The notes: generated by a model from the letters alone, not told the origin. A stretch of DNA of 40,096 bases from Ectothiorhodospiraceae bacterium (GCA_003565775.1 PXAT01000214.1:1-40096), one strand, 5' to 3'; counted from the first letter of the stretch, positions 1-7,922 are shown. Numbers and translations are program-made.

Positions 1-2
1 AT

Positions 3-83
3 AGCGTAGCCAGGCAAGGTGGAGAAGTCGTTCAGCACATATGGGATGAGCTGGAGGCTGAGGGATTCTTCGATTTACCATGA
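3..83 (+). CDS. C-terminal fragment of an unrecognised protein (partial, runs off the window)
   Basis: The third frame is open from the window edge for 26 codons and stops with TGA at 81-83. The peptide ends in EGFFDLP and is acidic and helix-like (HIWDELEAEG). A strong hairpin followed by a T-run begins 24 bases after the stop, which supports a genuine gene end here. Too little is present to name a family. The position on the 3' side of a tRNA gene would also suit the edge of an integrated element, but no integrase signature is visible. Confidence 0.35.
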   Translation, partial: SVARQGGEVVQHIWDELEAEGFFDLP

Positions 84-106
84 ATCCCGACGCGGGAAGA
101 TATGGC

Positions 107-143
107 AGGGGCATTTTTTGGATGAATCATGCCCCTCCTTTTT
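107..143 (+). terminator. Rho-independent terminator
   Basis: Arms AGGGGCAT (107-114) and ATGCCCCT (129-136) pair perfectly around a 14-base loop and are followed by CCTTTTTCT. It sits just behind the stop of the partial gene at the window edge. Confidence 0.5.
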
Positions 144-438
144 CTGGTTGAAGGCGTGCCGATGCTTTTCCGCATTTGCATTCAACGTGCTTCCTGGGCT
201 CGCTTGCCCTGGCAGATGGCGGCATTGAAGAGTTGCCGCCCCGGTCTTCCATGCGAACTTCACCAAGACCTGTGAAAACAGGAAATGCAACTCGGTCCGG
301 CAACACGGTACGGCAAGCAATACCATCATCTGCGACTGGCGCTCGGGCCCCGGGTCCTGACCCGGACAACGAGATGCTTACAATGCGTCACCAAGCTCCA
401 CGCCAGGGACGGAAGGCTGTCACAATCTATCGTAATAT

Positions 439-515
<77 letters not shown>

Positions 516-561
516 TTTTCCAGGCTCGGCACACACCTCTGCCGTCACCCGAACGGCCGCC

Positions 562-567
562 AGTATA
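562..567 (-). promoter_or_regulatory. Probable -10 box of the tRNA promoter
   Basis: The minus strand reads TATACT here, about 47 bases before the tRNA 5' end. No good -35 hexamer is seen at 16-18 bases, so only the -10 element is supported. Confidence 0.35.
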
Positions 568-792
568 ACCATCCGCCAGTTGGTTCGATAGCCGAGTCGG
601 AGCGGTGCCACAGCGTCGGAGTCGGGCGGCGCCGAAGTCACGCAACCCGGATGAACCAACGCATCAAGCCGAGCGGGCGGATACCGGCGGAGGAATGTCG
701 ATCGCAGGGACGCGATCGTCAAGCCCCCGGAGATGGGTTCACGGCGGTTCCGGAGCCGGCATCCGACCGCTCGGCATCGAAACCACCGTTGG

Positions 793-884
793 CGCGCATC
801 TCCCCCGATTCCGGCGCAGCGCGCCTTGCCTCGGAAAAACCCGGACTCCAACGCAGGCGCGGAAACAGGTCGGTGTTTCCCTAG
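793..884 (-). repeat. Dispersed palindromic repeat, copy A (shortened)
   Basis: Read on the minus strand it starts CTAGGGAAACACCG, continues CGCCTGCGTTGGAGTCCG, then TTTTTCCGAGGCAAGGCGCGCTGCGC, and ends with CGGGGGAGATGCG. These blocks match, in order, the copies at 32608-32724 and 39862-39989, but the middle of the stem-loop is missing. It lies in the gene-free stretch ahead of the DUF447 gene. Confidence 0.7.
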
Positions 885-980
885 ACTCGACGGCGGCGTT
901 CCTCCGAGGAAATGCCTCACCCCGGGACGAACTGCCGCGCCACTGGCCTCCAGCCGGGGGCCGATAGCCGGGCGCGGGGC

Positions 981-1022
981 GCCGTACTCTCCAGGCGTGC
1001 GAATTCATCGCCACTTCCCTAG
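981..1022 (-). repeat. Dispersed repeat, copy D (5' part only)
   Basis: The minus strand reads CTAGGGAA, then GATGAATTCGCACGCCTG and GAGAGTACGGC. This lines up with the first ~45 bases of the copy at 39862 (CTAAGGAAACGCTG, ATTCGCACGCCTG, GGAGTCCGC) and then diverges. It is in the same orientation as copy A, 97 bases away. Confidence 0.5.
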
Positions 1023-1065
1023 ACTACGGCCTCCCACATGAAGCTTGAACTGGTAACCCGAAGGC

Positions 1066-1650
1066 ATGGCCGGACCCGCCCAGCGTATCCTGGAAACCGT
1101 CGTTGTCAGCCGCAATGCGGACGGCACGCCGCACATTGCACCGCTGGGCGTGCGTCTGGTGGGCGAGGAGATGCTGCTGGCGCCGTTTCATCCGTCGCGT
1201 ACGCTGGAGAATCTGCGGCGCGAGCGGACCGTGACCGTGAACGCGATTACCGATGTGCGCATCATGGCCGGCGCCCTGACCGGTCGCCGGGACTGGCCGG
1301 TGGAGCCGGCGGAGCAGATCAAGGGGTTCCGGTTGGCGGCAGCTCTCAGCCACACCGAGCTGGACCTGCATCGGGTCGAGGACGACGAAATGCGGCCGCA
1401 CTTCTACGGTCGCGTACTCGGATGCTATGCCCATGCGCCGTTCCCGGGCATGAACCGGGCCCAGGCGGCGGTGCTGGAAGCAGCGATCCTGGTCAGTCGC
1501 CTGCACATGCTGGAGCGTGACAAGGTCGAACAGGAACTCCTTTACCTCACCATCGCCATCGACAAGACGGCGGGCGCGGAGGAACTGGAGGCCTGGGGCT
1601 GGTTAATGGAGGCGGTGGACGCATGGCGACAGTCACACGCGAAGGCCTAG
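1066..1650 (+). CDS. DUF447 family protein of the H4MPT C1 cluster
   Basis: 194 residues. The start (ILETVVVSRNADGTPHIAPLGVR) and the later block FPGMNRAQAAVLEAAILVSR are the hallmarks of the DUF447 family, which methanogens and H4MPT-using methylotrophs share. The fold is related to the FMN-binding split barrels of flavin reductase-like proteins, so a flavin-linked step in making or reducing the pterin or furan cofactor is possible, but the function is not established. Its last 28 bases overlap mfnB, so the two are almost certainly cotranscribed and translationally coupled. The ATG at 1066 is the first that fits the family N-terminus; the Shine-Dalgarno (CGAAGG) is modest. Confidence 0.85.
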   Translation: MAGPAQRILETVVVSRNADGTPHIAPLGVRLVGEEMLLAPFHPSRTLENLRRERTVTVNAITDVRIMAGALTGRRDWPVEPAEQIKGFRLAAALSHTELDLHRVEDDEMRPHFYGRVLGCYAHAPFPGMNRAQAAVLEAAILVSRLHMLERDKVEQELLYLTIAIDKTAGAEELEAWGWLMEAVDAWRQSHAKA

Positions 1651-2336
1651 GCCTGCTGGCCAGCGTGCGCGACCTGGACGAGGTCGCACTGGTCCTTGCT
1701 GCCGGCGTCCCACTGATCGACCTCAAGGAGCCGGCTCGGGGCGCACTCGGCGCGGTCGCGCCGGATCTGATCCGGGATGCGGTGACCCTGGTAGCAGGAC
1801 GCGCCCTGGTCAGCGCTACCATTGGTGACACGCCGACCAATACCGATGAATTGCAGAACCGCGTCCGTGCAATCGGCGATTGCGGTGTCGACTTCGTCAA
1901 GGTCGGCCTGCTGGCCGACGCAACACTCCCCTCCGCACTCGCTGCAATGGCGCCGCTGAGCGACCGCTATCGCCTGGTTGCTGTGCTGCTCGCGGACCGC
2001 GCCCGGCCCACGCGGCAAACCCTGCAGGAGATCGCTGACGCCGGTTTCGCCGGCGCCATGCTGGACACCGAGGACAAGGCACGGGGTTCCCTGCCGCAGA
2101 TCATTCCGCCGCAGGAACTGACAGCATTCGTTCGGGCAGCGCGGGAACGTGGCTTGCTGACCGGGCTTGCCGGATCGCTGAGGCTTGCCGACATCCCTTC
2201 TCTGACACCGCTCGGTGTCGACTACCTGGGATTTCGTGGCGGCCTTTGTGACGGCGGTCGGGTGAGCGCCCTCAACGCCGAGAAGGTCCGGAAGGCAATG
2301 GCAGCCCTGGCAGCACCCAGGGCCCGAACCGCCTGA
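1623..2336 (+). CDS. mfnB: (5-formylfuran-3-yl)methyl phosphate synthase, MfnB (Orf5/DUF556)
   Basis: 237 residues. In archaea MfnB condenses two glyceraldehyde-3-phosphates into the furan phosphate precursor of methanofuran; the bacterial homologue (Orf5) should do this for methylofuran. The N-terminus GLLASVRDLDE and the block LIDLKEPARGALGA are diagnostic. Four catalytic residues reported for the Methanocaldococcus enzyme have counterparts with the same spacing: Lys35 and Lys93 (58 apart), Asp148 and Lys152 (4 apart). GGAGG lies 9 bases before the ATG, inside the end of the DUF447 gene. It converges with mfnE, 30 bases away. Confidence 0.93.
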   Translation: MATVTREGLGLLASVRDLDEVALVLAAGVPLIDLKEPARGALGAVAPDLIRDAVTLVAGRALVSATIGDTPTNTDELQNRVRAIGDCGVDFVKVGLLADATLPSALAAMAPLSDRYRLVAVLLADRARPTRQTLQEIADAGFAGAMLDTEDKARGSLPQIIPPQELTAFVRAARERGLLTGLAGSLRLADIPSLTPLGVDYLGFRGGLCDGGRVSALNAEKVRKAMAALAAPRARTA

Positions 2337-2340
2337 AAAC

Positions 2341-2356
2341 GCAACGTCGCCGTTGC
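2341..2356. terminator. Small hairpin between convergent mfnB and mfnE
   Basis: GCAACG (2341-2346) and CGTTGC (2351-2356) pair around a 4-base loop. On the minus strand it is followed by GTTTTC, on the plus strand by nothing T-rich, so it is at best a weak terminator, better for the minus-strand operon. Confidence 0.4.
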
Positions 2357-2366
2357 GAGCATGGAT

Positions 2367-2942
2367 TCAAAGCGGCGTCTCCGGTTCCGGCAGATGGTCC
2401 GGCCCCAGCACCCGCAAGGCCACCGGGAACCGCTCCAGCAGGTCCGGGAACCGGCCATCGACGATCCCGGTGTCTGCCAATTGCCGAATGCAGGGACTGC
2501 TGCCGCCCGGCAGATCGGCCGACTTCACCAGGATCAGTTCGTCGGCACCGAGGGTTGCTGCCAGCCATAGCGACAGGCTGTCCGAGGTGAAGTCCCAGGT
2601 CTCGTGGATATCCGGATGGCCGTCGGCGAGTTCCGTTGACGGCAACCAGACCGGCACGCGCCCCTGATCGATGAGCTGCGGGATCATCGCCGCTTTGCTG
2701 ACCAGGCCCAGCCGCTCATCCATCGCCGCCAGCATCAGGCCGAACTGATCCATCGCCAGCAGCGCCATGCGGTGCGCCACCGTCTCGTGAAACTCCCAGA
2801 ATTCCTGCGCCTGTCGCACGGCATCGGCGAACAGGCCACCGCCGGGCACGATCACCGCACCGGGTGTGCAACAGGCGGCATTCAACCAGGGCCTTAGCCA
2901 TGGGCCTTGCATCAGGCTTCCGCCCAGCTTAATCACGCGCAT
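2367..2942 (-). CDS. mfnE: MfnE-like kinase of the amino acid kinase superfamily (Orf17)
   Basis: 191 residues. Archaeal MfnE phosphorylates (aminomethyl)furan methyl phosphate to the diphosphate used to build methanofuran. The N-terminal MRVIKLGGSL and VIVPGGGLFADAVR are the phosphate-binding loops of the amino acid kinase fold, and WDFTSDSLSLWLAATLGA is the typical mid-protein block of the COG2054 group that includes MfnE and the methylotroph Orf17. It ends shortly after this domain, the normal length for the group. The start is fixed by GGGAGG 6 bases upstream. It is the last gene of mfnD-mfnF-pabB-mfnE and overlaps pabB by 14 bases. Confidence 0.87.
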   Translation of the reverse strand: MRVIKLGGSLMQGPWLRPWLNAACCTPGAVIVPGGGLFADAVRQAQEFWEFHETVAHRMALLAMDQFGLMLAAMDERLGLVSKAAMIPQLIDQGRVPVWLPSTELADGHPDIHETWDFTSDSLSLWLAATLGADELILVKSADLPGGSSPCIRQLADTGIVDGRFPDLLERFPVALRVLGPDHLPEPETPL

Positions 2943-4329
2943 GGCCGACCTCCCGCAGTGTCAGCAACTGCATCAGATTGTCCGCCCGCTCAGTCGTTTC
3001 AGCGTAACTGTCGGCGGGGGCAGAGTCGCCGGTGATGTTGCCGGCGGCGGAAAACTGCAGCTTGCCGCGGGCATGAACCAGCGTATGCACCGCCACGTTC
3101 AGATCCATGTGACCGTTGCCGCCGAGGTAACCGATGGCACCGCTGCAGATGCCACGTCCGCAGGGTTCGACCTCGTCGATGATCTGTATGGCCTGCTGGC
3201 GTGGCGTGCCGGTCGTGGACGCGCCGGGGAAGCAGACCCGCAGCGCATCCAGCGCGTTGTAGGGCGTGTCCAGTTCGCCGCCGAGACGGTTGATCAGGTG
3301 GTGCACGTGGGCAGAGCTTTCCAGCCGATGCCGCTCCAGCACGCGCACGGTGCCGTCGCGGCAGAACCTGTTCAGATCCTGCTGCATCAGTTCGACCAGG
3401 GCATCGCTGGCTGCCTGTTCGCGCGTGTCGCTGAGCAGACGACGCATCAGATCGGCATCGCTGAGAGCATCCACCGACCGGCTGCGCGCTGCGCCCACGG
3501 GACTCGCCTCGACACGACCCTCATGCACCCGCAGAAACCGCTCGGGTGAATTGCTCAGTACGGTACAGTCCGGCAGCCGCAGGAAGGCGCCGAAGGCGGC
3601 CGGGTTAAGCTTGCGCAGGCGCTTGTAGCCGTTCCACGGGTCACCCGACACCGAGACATCAAAGCGGCGTGACAGGGTGACCTGTCGGCAGTCACCGGCC
3701 TGCAGATAACCCATCATGCGATCGAAGCAGCGTCGATAGGCGGATTCATCGAGATTGGAGTGCAGTCCGGGTGCCACGCGCAGGCGGTGGCGGCGATGGC
3801 GCTTGTCAGCCGGAGGCCGGCTGAACAAGGCGATCAGTTCCGGCCACATGTGCGTGGTTTCGTTGCTCTGGCCCTGACTTGCCAGCCAGGCCTGCTGCTC
3901 CTGGTGGTCAATGACCACGACCCAGTCATAGATCCCGACCGCCATCTCCGGCAGCCCTTCACCGCCGCTGGCCGCGCTGCGACGGCCATCCAGCCGGTGC
4001 GCAAGATCATAGGCGAAGTAACCGAGACAACCACCGGCCAACGGCAGGAAATCGGGTGTCTCGACAGTCTCGCCGAGTTCGCGACCGAGCAGTTCAAGCG
4101 GATCGGCCGAGGACAGCAGCGACTCGCGCTCGCGCCGGATCTCGGTCAATCGACCCCGCGTCATCAGGACAGCCATCGGGTTGGCGGCAATGATGTCGTA
4201 ACGACCATGCCGCCGGCCGGCCGGTCCGCTGTCGAGAAACACCGACCACGGCCAGTGCGCAACGGCCTCGAACAGGCGACTGCCCTCTTCCACGTAGGGC
4301 AGGCTGCCGATGCGGATCGACCTAGCCAT
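2929..4329 (-). CDS. pabB: PabB-like chorismate-binding enzyme (aminodeoxychorismate synthase component I homologue)
   Basis: 466 residues from ATG at 4329 (MARSIRIGSLPY); the frame stays open for 51 more codons upstream but those lie inside mfnF. An N-terminal TrpE/PabB lobe (GGCLGYFAYDLAHRL) is followed by the chorismate-binding domain (SNSPERFLRV, CFPGASTTGTPRQQAIQIIDEVEP, GAIGYLGGNGHMDLNVAVHTL). PabB makes the p-aminobenzoate precursor, which is built into H4MPT as well as folate, so its place among mfn genes is logical. Odd feature: the PIKGTxPR motif, whose Lys (Lys274 in E. coli) is catalytic in PabB, reads PVGAARSR (residues 277-284), and the KDRAEN/RNDLGR region is also divergent. 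It may be a PabB with altered chemistry. No glutaminase partner is in the window. Confidence 0.8.
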   Translation of the reverse strand: MARSIRIGSLPYVEEGSRLFEAVAHWPWSVFLDSGPAGRRHGRYDIIAANPMAVLMTRGRLTEIRRERESLLSSADPLELLGRELGETVETPDFLPLAGGCLGYFAYDLAHRLDGRRSAASGGEGLPEMAVGIYDWVVVIDHQEQQAWLASQGQSNETTHMWPELIALFSRPPADKRHRRHRLRVAPGLHSNLDESAYRRCFDRMMGYLQAGDCRQVTLSRRFDVSVSGDPWNGYKRLRKLNPAAFGAFLRLPDCTVLSNSPERFLRVHEGRVEASPVGAARSRSVDALSDADLMRRLLSDTREQAASDALVELMQQDLNRFCRDGTVRVLERHRLESSAHVHHLINRLGGELDTPYNALDALRVCFPGASTTGTPRQQAIQIIDEVEPCGRGICSGAIGYLGGNGHMDLNVAVHTLVHARGKLQFSAAGNITGDSAPADSYAETTERADNLMQLLTLREVGHARD

Positions 4330-5353
4330 GGGCCCCACCTCGCAGCAGAGCCACGGCAATCGCCGGAGCGAAATTGGCCAGATCCATGTCCGGATCGAGC
4401 GCCCGAATCGCACAGGCCTGTTCGTAGTCCTCGCAGGGTCGACCAACCTGCTGCGCCAGTTGACGCACCAGAAACCGTCCATTGCCGGCGGCGATCAGCC
4501 CCGCGCCGGTGTCGCCATCGGCCTTGCCCAGCGCCCGCGCCAGGGTCCGCAGTTGCTGCCCTCGCAGCTGTCTGGCCAGGGCGCGGGCACCGTCCAGGCC
4601 GGCGTCGGCGAAGTCCAGGCCGACCATGCGCAGCAACCGCCGGGCGCTGCCCTCGGTGGTTGCCGCTCCGCCATCCACCGGCGGCCAGGGGTCGGCATCA
4701 GCCCCGAGATCACCGGTGAGCCGATAAACGTCAGCAGCATTGGCGAACAGTTCGGCGATCAAGGGCACCTGTCGACGGCCCATGCGCACCGAACGGGCCA
4801 TGGCCATCACCGGGGTGCGCAGCACCCCGGCATAGACCAGTTCGCCGCTGACCAGTCGTTCATGGTCGGTAAGCCCCTGATGACAGACTTCGCCCGCGCG
4901 GACCGGAATGAGGTCACTGGTGGTGCTGCCGACATCCACCAGCACGCCGTCGGCGCCGGCCAGAGCGAGCAAACGGGCGCTGCCATGCCAGTTGGCCGAC
5001 GCCACACTGGCGGGATGCTGCCGGGCCTCGGCTGCAGACAGCAGGCCCCGTGGCCCGGCGTAGATCGACAGTGGACCGGGCAGGCGAGCGGTCACGATCT
5101 CGAGAATGCGACAAACACCGGTGGTTCGGTCCGGAAACAGATCCACCAGTTCGCCGGTCAGCGTCACCACATGCCGTGTGCTGGAGGACGCCGAATCAAT
5201 GTGCTGGCACGCCTGACCCAGAGCCTGCTCGAGGCGTTCCAGGCCGCGCCATAGCGGGCAGGGCAACTGCAAGGTGGTCTGTACCACGGCATCGTTCAGC
5301 ACCGAAAGCTTGAGATTGGCACCGCCGATGTCCCAGCCCACCACCGTGCTCAT
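4322..5353 (-). CDS. mfnF: H4MPT-linked C1 pathway protein Orf9, MfnF-like (hydantoinase/oxoprolinase fold)
   Basis: 343 residues. It has an ASKHA-type N-terminus (VVGWDIGGANLKLSV) and a second phosphate loop (GVLVDVGSTTSDLIPV), then VSGELVYAGVLRTPV, the signature of the COG1548 group. Archaeal MfnF, in this group, joins the aminomethylfuran diphosphate to glutamyl-tyramine to complete the methanofuran core. The bacterial enzyme should do the same for methylofuran. GGAGGAG lies ahead of the ATG. Its start overlaps the mfnD stop by 4 bases (ATGA) and its stop overlaps the pabB start by 8, so the operon is tightly coupled. Confidence 0.9.
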   Translation of the reverse strand: MSTVVGWDIGGANLKLSVLNDAVVQTTLQLPCPLWRGLERLEQALGQACQHIDSASSSTRHVVTLTGELVDLFPDRTTGVCRILEIVTARLPGPLSIYAGPRGLLSAAEARQHPASVASANWHGSARLLALAGADGVLVDVGSTTSDLIPVRAGEVCHQGLTDHERLVSGELVYAGVLRTPVMAMARSVRMGRRQVPLIAELFANAADVYRLTGDLGADADPWPPVDGGAATTEGSARRLLRMVGLDFADAGLDGARALARQLRGQQLRTLARALGKADGDTGAGLIAAGNGRFLVRQLAQQVGRPCEDYEQACAIRALDPDMDLANFAPAIAVALLRGGAHG

Positions 5354-6297
5354 GACGCTCCTCCGTCATCGCGCAAGGGGTGCGAATGGCCGGCCAGCAA
5401 GGTCATCAGATGCCGGCCCAGACCGGTGCCGGTGGCCCGACGCAGGTCGGCAAACGATGTGGTCAGACGCGGATTGACCTCGAGCACGGTGAGCAAGCCG
5501 TCATGATCCAGATAATCGATTCCGACGAAACCGTAGAGGCCGGGAATGGCGGCATACAGCACTTGCGCGATCTGTCGGTGCGCATCGGTGATCGGTTCCG
5601 CCGCCACATCGCTGCCGAGATAGCGGAACCCTCGATCGCTGCGCGCGATCTGCTGATGGTTGACGCTCAGCACCTTTACGCCGTCGGCGTCGCAGCGCAG
5701 ACAAAGACTGCAAGCGCGTCCGGGCAGCAACGGCTGCAGCACCTGCCCGGCCGGAATCGCCGATGGATGCGGTGCACGCGACAGCCGACGTATGCCTTCG
5801 CAATCGACGCCGTCATCCGGCTTCAGCAGCCAGTCACCGGCATGGCCAGGCAGCGGATCACCGGCCCGACTGGTCGGCACCACACGGAGACCGGCTCGCT
5901 TCAGCACCGCGGCTGTAGCGGCCTTGCTGGCAGCAATACGTACTGCCTGCGGACGACTGCCGAGCACCGTCGCCCCGGCATTCCTCAGCAGTCGCGTCAG
6001 GGCCTCCAGCGCGTTGCCGGTCTCCGGGGCCACGGGTAATACGGCATCCGCGTCGGCGATGGCTCGACGCCAGAAGCGGGCAATCTCCTCACCCGGTTCC
6101 GGCAGGATGCGGCGGTCGGCCGGGACCTGGTCGGCCAACTCCGGGGTCACCAGTACGACCGGCTCGAGCCCCTGTTCGAGAATGCTATCCTCGACCAGAG
6201 CCAGCACCATCTGGTGCGCCTCCAGGGCCAGCGCCCGGGCCAGTGCCTGATCCCGCAAGCCGCCGGCAAACACGTATTCGAGAATCGCGAGCCGCAT
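5350..6297 (-). CDS. mfnD: ATP-grasp ligase Orf7, MfnD-like
   Basis: 315 residues. ATP-grasp elements are visible: the lysine block SKAATAAVLKRAGLRVVPT, WLLKPDDGVDCEGI, and the metal-binding end GFVGIDYLDHDGLLTVLEVNPRLTTS. The N-terminus MRLAILEYVFAGGL is typical of the COG1821 group, in which archaeal MfnD ligates tyramine to glutamate for methanofuran. In bacterial methylofuran the aromatic part has been reported to be tyrosine rather than tyramine, so the exact substrate here is open. A GGAGGGGG Shine-Dalgarno lies within the start of the divergent HisA-like gene, and the two start codons abut as CATATG. First gene of mfnD-mfnF-pabB-mfnE. Confidence 0.87.
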   Translation of the reverse strand: MRLAILEYVFAGGLRDQALARALALEAHQMVLALVEDSILEQGLEPVVLVTPELADQVPADRRILPEPGEEIARFWRRAIADADAVLPVAPETGNALEALTRLLRNAGATVLGSRPQAVRIAASKAATAAVLKRAGLRVVPTSRAGDPLPGHAGDWLLKPDDGVDCEGIRRLSRAPHPSAIPAGQVLQPLLPGRACSLCLRCDADGVKVLSVNHQQIARSDRGFRYLGSDVAAEPITDAHRQIAQVLYAAIPGLYGFVGIDYLDHDGLLTVLEVNPRLTTSFADLRRATGTGLGRHLMTLLAGHSHPLRDDGGAS

Positions 6298-6996
6298 ATG
6301 TCAGCCCCCCTCCAAGTCATTCCGGCGGTGGACCTGATGGACGGTCGCGTGGTGCGCGCCCGCGGGGGCCGGCGATCGGACTATCAGGCACTGGATTGCG
6401 CGCTTGTCGCCGACAGTCGACCGCACGCGGTACTGGACGCGCTGCTGGCGTTTCACTCCTTTGACACGCTGTATATTGCCGACCTGGACGCGATCGACGG
6501 CCGCGGCGATCAGCTGGCGCTGGTGCGCGAACTGGCAGAGCACTGGCCCGGCGTCATCTGGCTGGATGCCGGCGCGCTGACACCGCCGGGCGGCGTGCGA
6601 CCGGTATTCGGTAGCGAGGCCTTTGTCGACAACGAAACCTTGCAGGCCGCGCTGGCGATGGCCGAGCAACCAATCCTTTCGCTGGACCGCCGCGACCGGG
6701 GGCTGATCGGCCCGGCCGGGCTGGAACACGAACCGTCGCTGTGGCCACAGGATCTGATCCTGATGGAGCTGGACCGAGTCGGTAGCGGTCGCGGCCCGGA
6801 ACTCGAACGTCTGGCGGCCCTGCGCGCCCGGGCGCCTGGCTATCGCTTTCATCTGGCCGGTGGAGTGCATGGCCTGGCCGATCTGGAGGCCGCACGAACG
6901 GCGGGGGCCGCCGGCGTGCTGCTGGCCTCGGTGCTGTGGGACCGAACGCTGGACCCGGACCGCCTGACAGCGATCTGCATGCAGCACGCTGACTGA
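6298..6996 (+). CDS. HisA/HisF-like TIM-barrel protein of the H4MPT cluster
   Basis: 232 residues from ATG at 6298. It resembles the HisA-type (beta/alpha)8 barrel: the opening LQVIPAVDLMDGRVVRARGG, the phosphate-binding LAGGVHGLADLEAARTAGAAGVLLASVLWD, and the central TLYIADLDAIDG. It belongs with the COG1411-type HisA relatives common in methanogens and methylotrophs, not with true histidine biosynthesis: no other his genes are near. The substrate is not known; a phosphosugar or ribosyl intermediate of H4MPT is plausible. The frame is open for 28 codons further upstream, but those lie inside mfnD and do not match the family. The Shine-Dalgarno is weak. Convergent with the CitG-like gene. Confidence 0.78.
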   Translation: MSAPLQVIPAVDLMDGRVVRARGGRRSDYQALDCALVADSRPHAVLDALLAFHSFDTLYIADLDAIDGRGDQLALVRELAEHWPGVIWLDAGALTPPGGVRPVFGSEAFVDNETLQAALAMAEQPILSLDRRDRGLIGPAGLEHEPSLWPQDLILMELDRVGSGRGPELERLAALRARAPGYRFHLAGGVHGLADLEAARTAGAAGVLLASVLWDRTLDPDRLTAICMQHAD

Positions 6997-7010
6997 CGGC
7001 CGGGTCCGCC

Positions 7011-7922
7011 TCATGACCGCGCCCTGCCCGAGACGGCCGAGGGGCTGTAGCGCCGCCGCACCCCGGGATCCGGTTCCAGCAGCGCAGCGCAAAGGGTTGC
7101 CACGGTCAGATCGGCACAGGTGCCGGGATTGATGCCCTCGGCATGCAACTGTCTGTCGAACACCAGCAAGCGCTCGCGGAACGCCGTGGGATCTTCGCTT
7201 GCCGCGACCGCATCGGCCAGTGGCGCCGCCTGCTCCATGACGCGGCGAGCCAGCGGCGCGCCCTGCCGACGCAGTGTATGGCTGTCCGGCCCTTCGGCCA
7301 GAAAGCGCAGATACAATGCGGTAGTGGCCCAGGTCAGCGACTGCCATCGCCGCCAGTCACGCAGCAAGGCTCGTCGCTTGGCACCGAGCAGATCGCGAAA
7401 GCCATCCAAGTACTGGGCTGCAACCCGGTCGCGATGAGCCGCCTCGGTCATCGCCGCCAGCAGAGGTGCCTCCGCCGGTTGATTCACATCGTGTCGTGGC
7501 GCATCGCCCAGGCCGCCTGGCGCCGCGACCCGGATCGCCTGGAACAGATCCTCGGTATCGCGCAGATCATCCGTGCCGAGCAACCCGGCAACCACCGGCT
7601 GGAGATCCTGCTCCCCGGTCCGCGTCTGCGCCGCCATCAGCAGCGGTGCACACAGCAGCAGAATGCCGAGATTGGTATTGCAGCCGACCGCCTCGCGGGT
7701 GGCACGCGCGGCCTCCAGAATGCGCGCACCGAGGCGGGCCTCCACGCGGCATAGCGCCGGGGCCGAACGCCGGGCACTGAGCAGGAAATCCCGGCCGCTC
7801 ATACCGTGGCCTGGACGGCTGGCAGCCACGTTACCGGGCTTCAGTGCACGCAGATCCATGCAGCAGGCCCAGCGGAAAGCCCGTTCCGGCGGCAGCGCCA
7901 GCGTGACCGGTTGCGCCATCAT
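7011..7922 (-). CDS. CitG/MdcB-like triphosphoribosyl-dephospho-CoA synthase family protein
   Basis: 303 residues. CitG-type enzymes transfer a ribosyl triphosphate from ATP to dephospho-CoA by an alpha-glycosidic bond. The conserved blocks are LRALKPGNVAASRPGHGMSGRDF and, near residue 80, VGCNTNLGILLLCAPL (usually TNTHLG). No citrate or malonate lyase genes, the usual CitG customers, are present. Homologues of this type recur in methylotroph H4MPT clusters, so a ribosyl or phosphoribosyl transfer in H4MPT side-chain synthesis is a reasonable inference, not shown. It overlaps the RimK-like gene by 4 bases (ATGA) and is the last gene of the mptG operon. Confidence 0.82.
   Translation of the reverse strand: MMAQPVTLALPPERAFRWACCMDLRALKPGNVAASRPGHGMSGRDFLLSARRSAPALCRVEARLGARILEAARATREAVGCNTNLGILLLCAPLLMAAQTRTGEQDLQPVVAGLLGTDDLRDTEDLFQAIRVAAPGGLGDAPRHDVNQPAEAPLLAAMTEAAHRDRVAAQYLDGFRDLLGAKRRALLRDWRRWQSLTWATTALYLRFLAEGPDSHTLRRQGAPLARRVMEQAAPLADAVAASEDPTAFRERLLVFDRQLHAEGINPGTCADLTVATLCAALLEPDPGVRRRYSPSAVSGRARS

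Larger units (their letters stand above)
516..1065. other. 550-base stretch without a credible gene
   Basis: Apart from the tRNA promoter and repeat copies A and D, nothing is recognisable. Open frames here are shadows of the repeats and of GC-rich sequence. No sigma-54 or clear sigma-70 promoter was found ahead of the DUF447 gene. Confidence 0.5.

Noticed and set aside
4330-4482. N-terminal extension of PabB by 51 residues
   Set aside because: It lies inside mfnF and has no PabB similarity; the ATG overlapping the mfnF stop is preferred.
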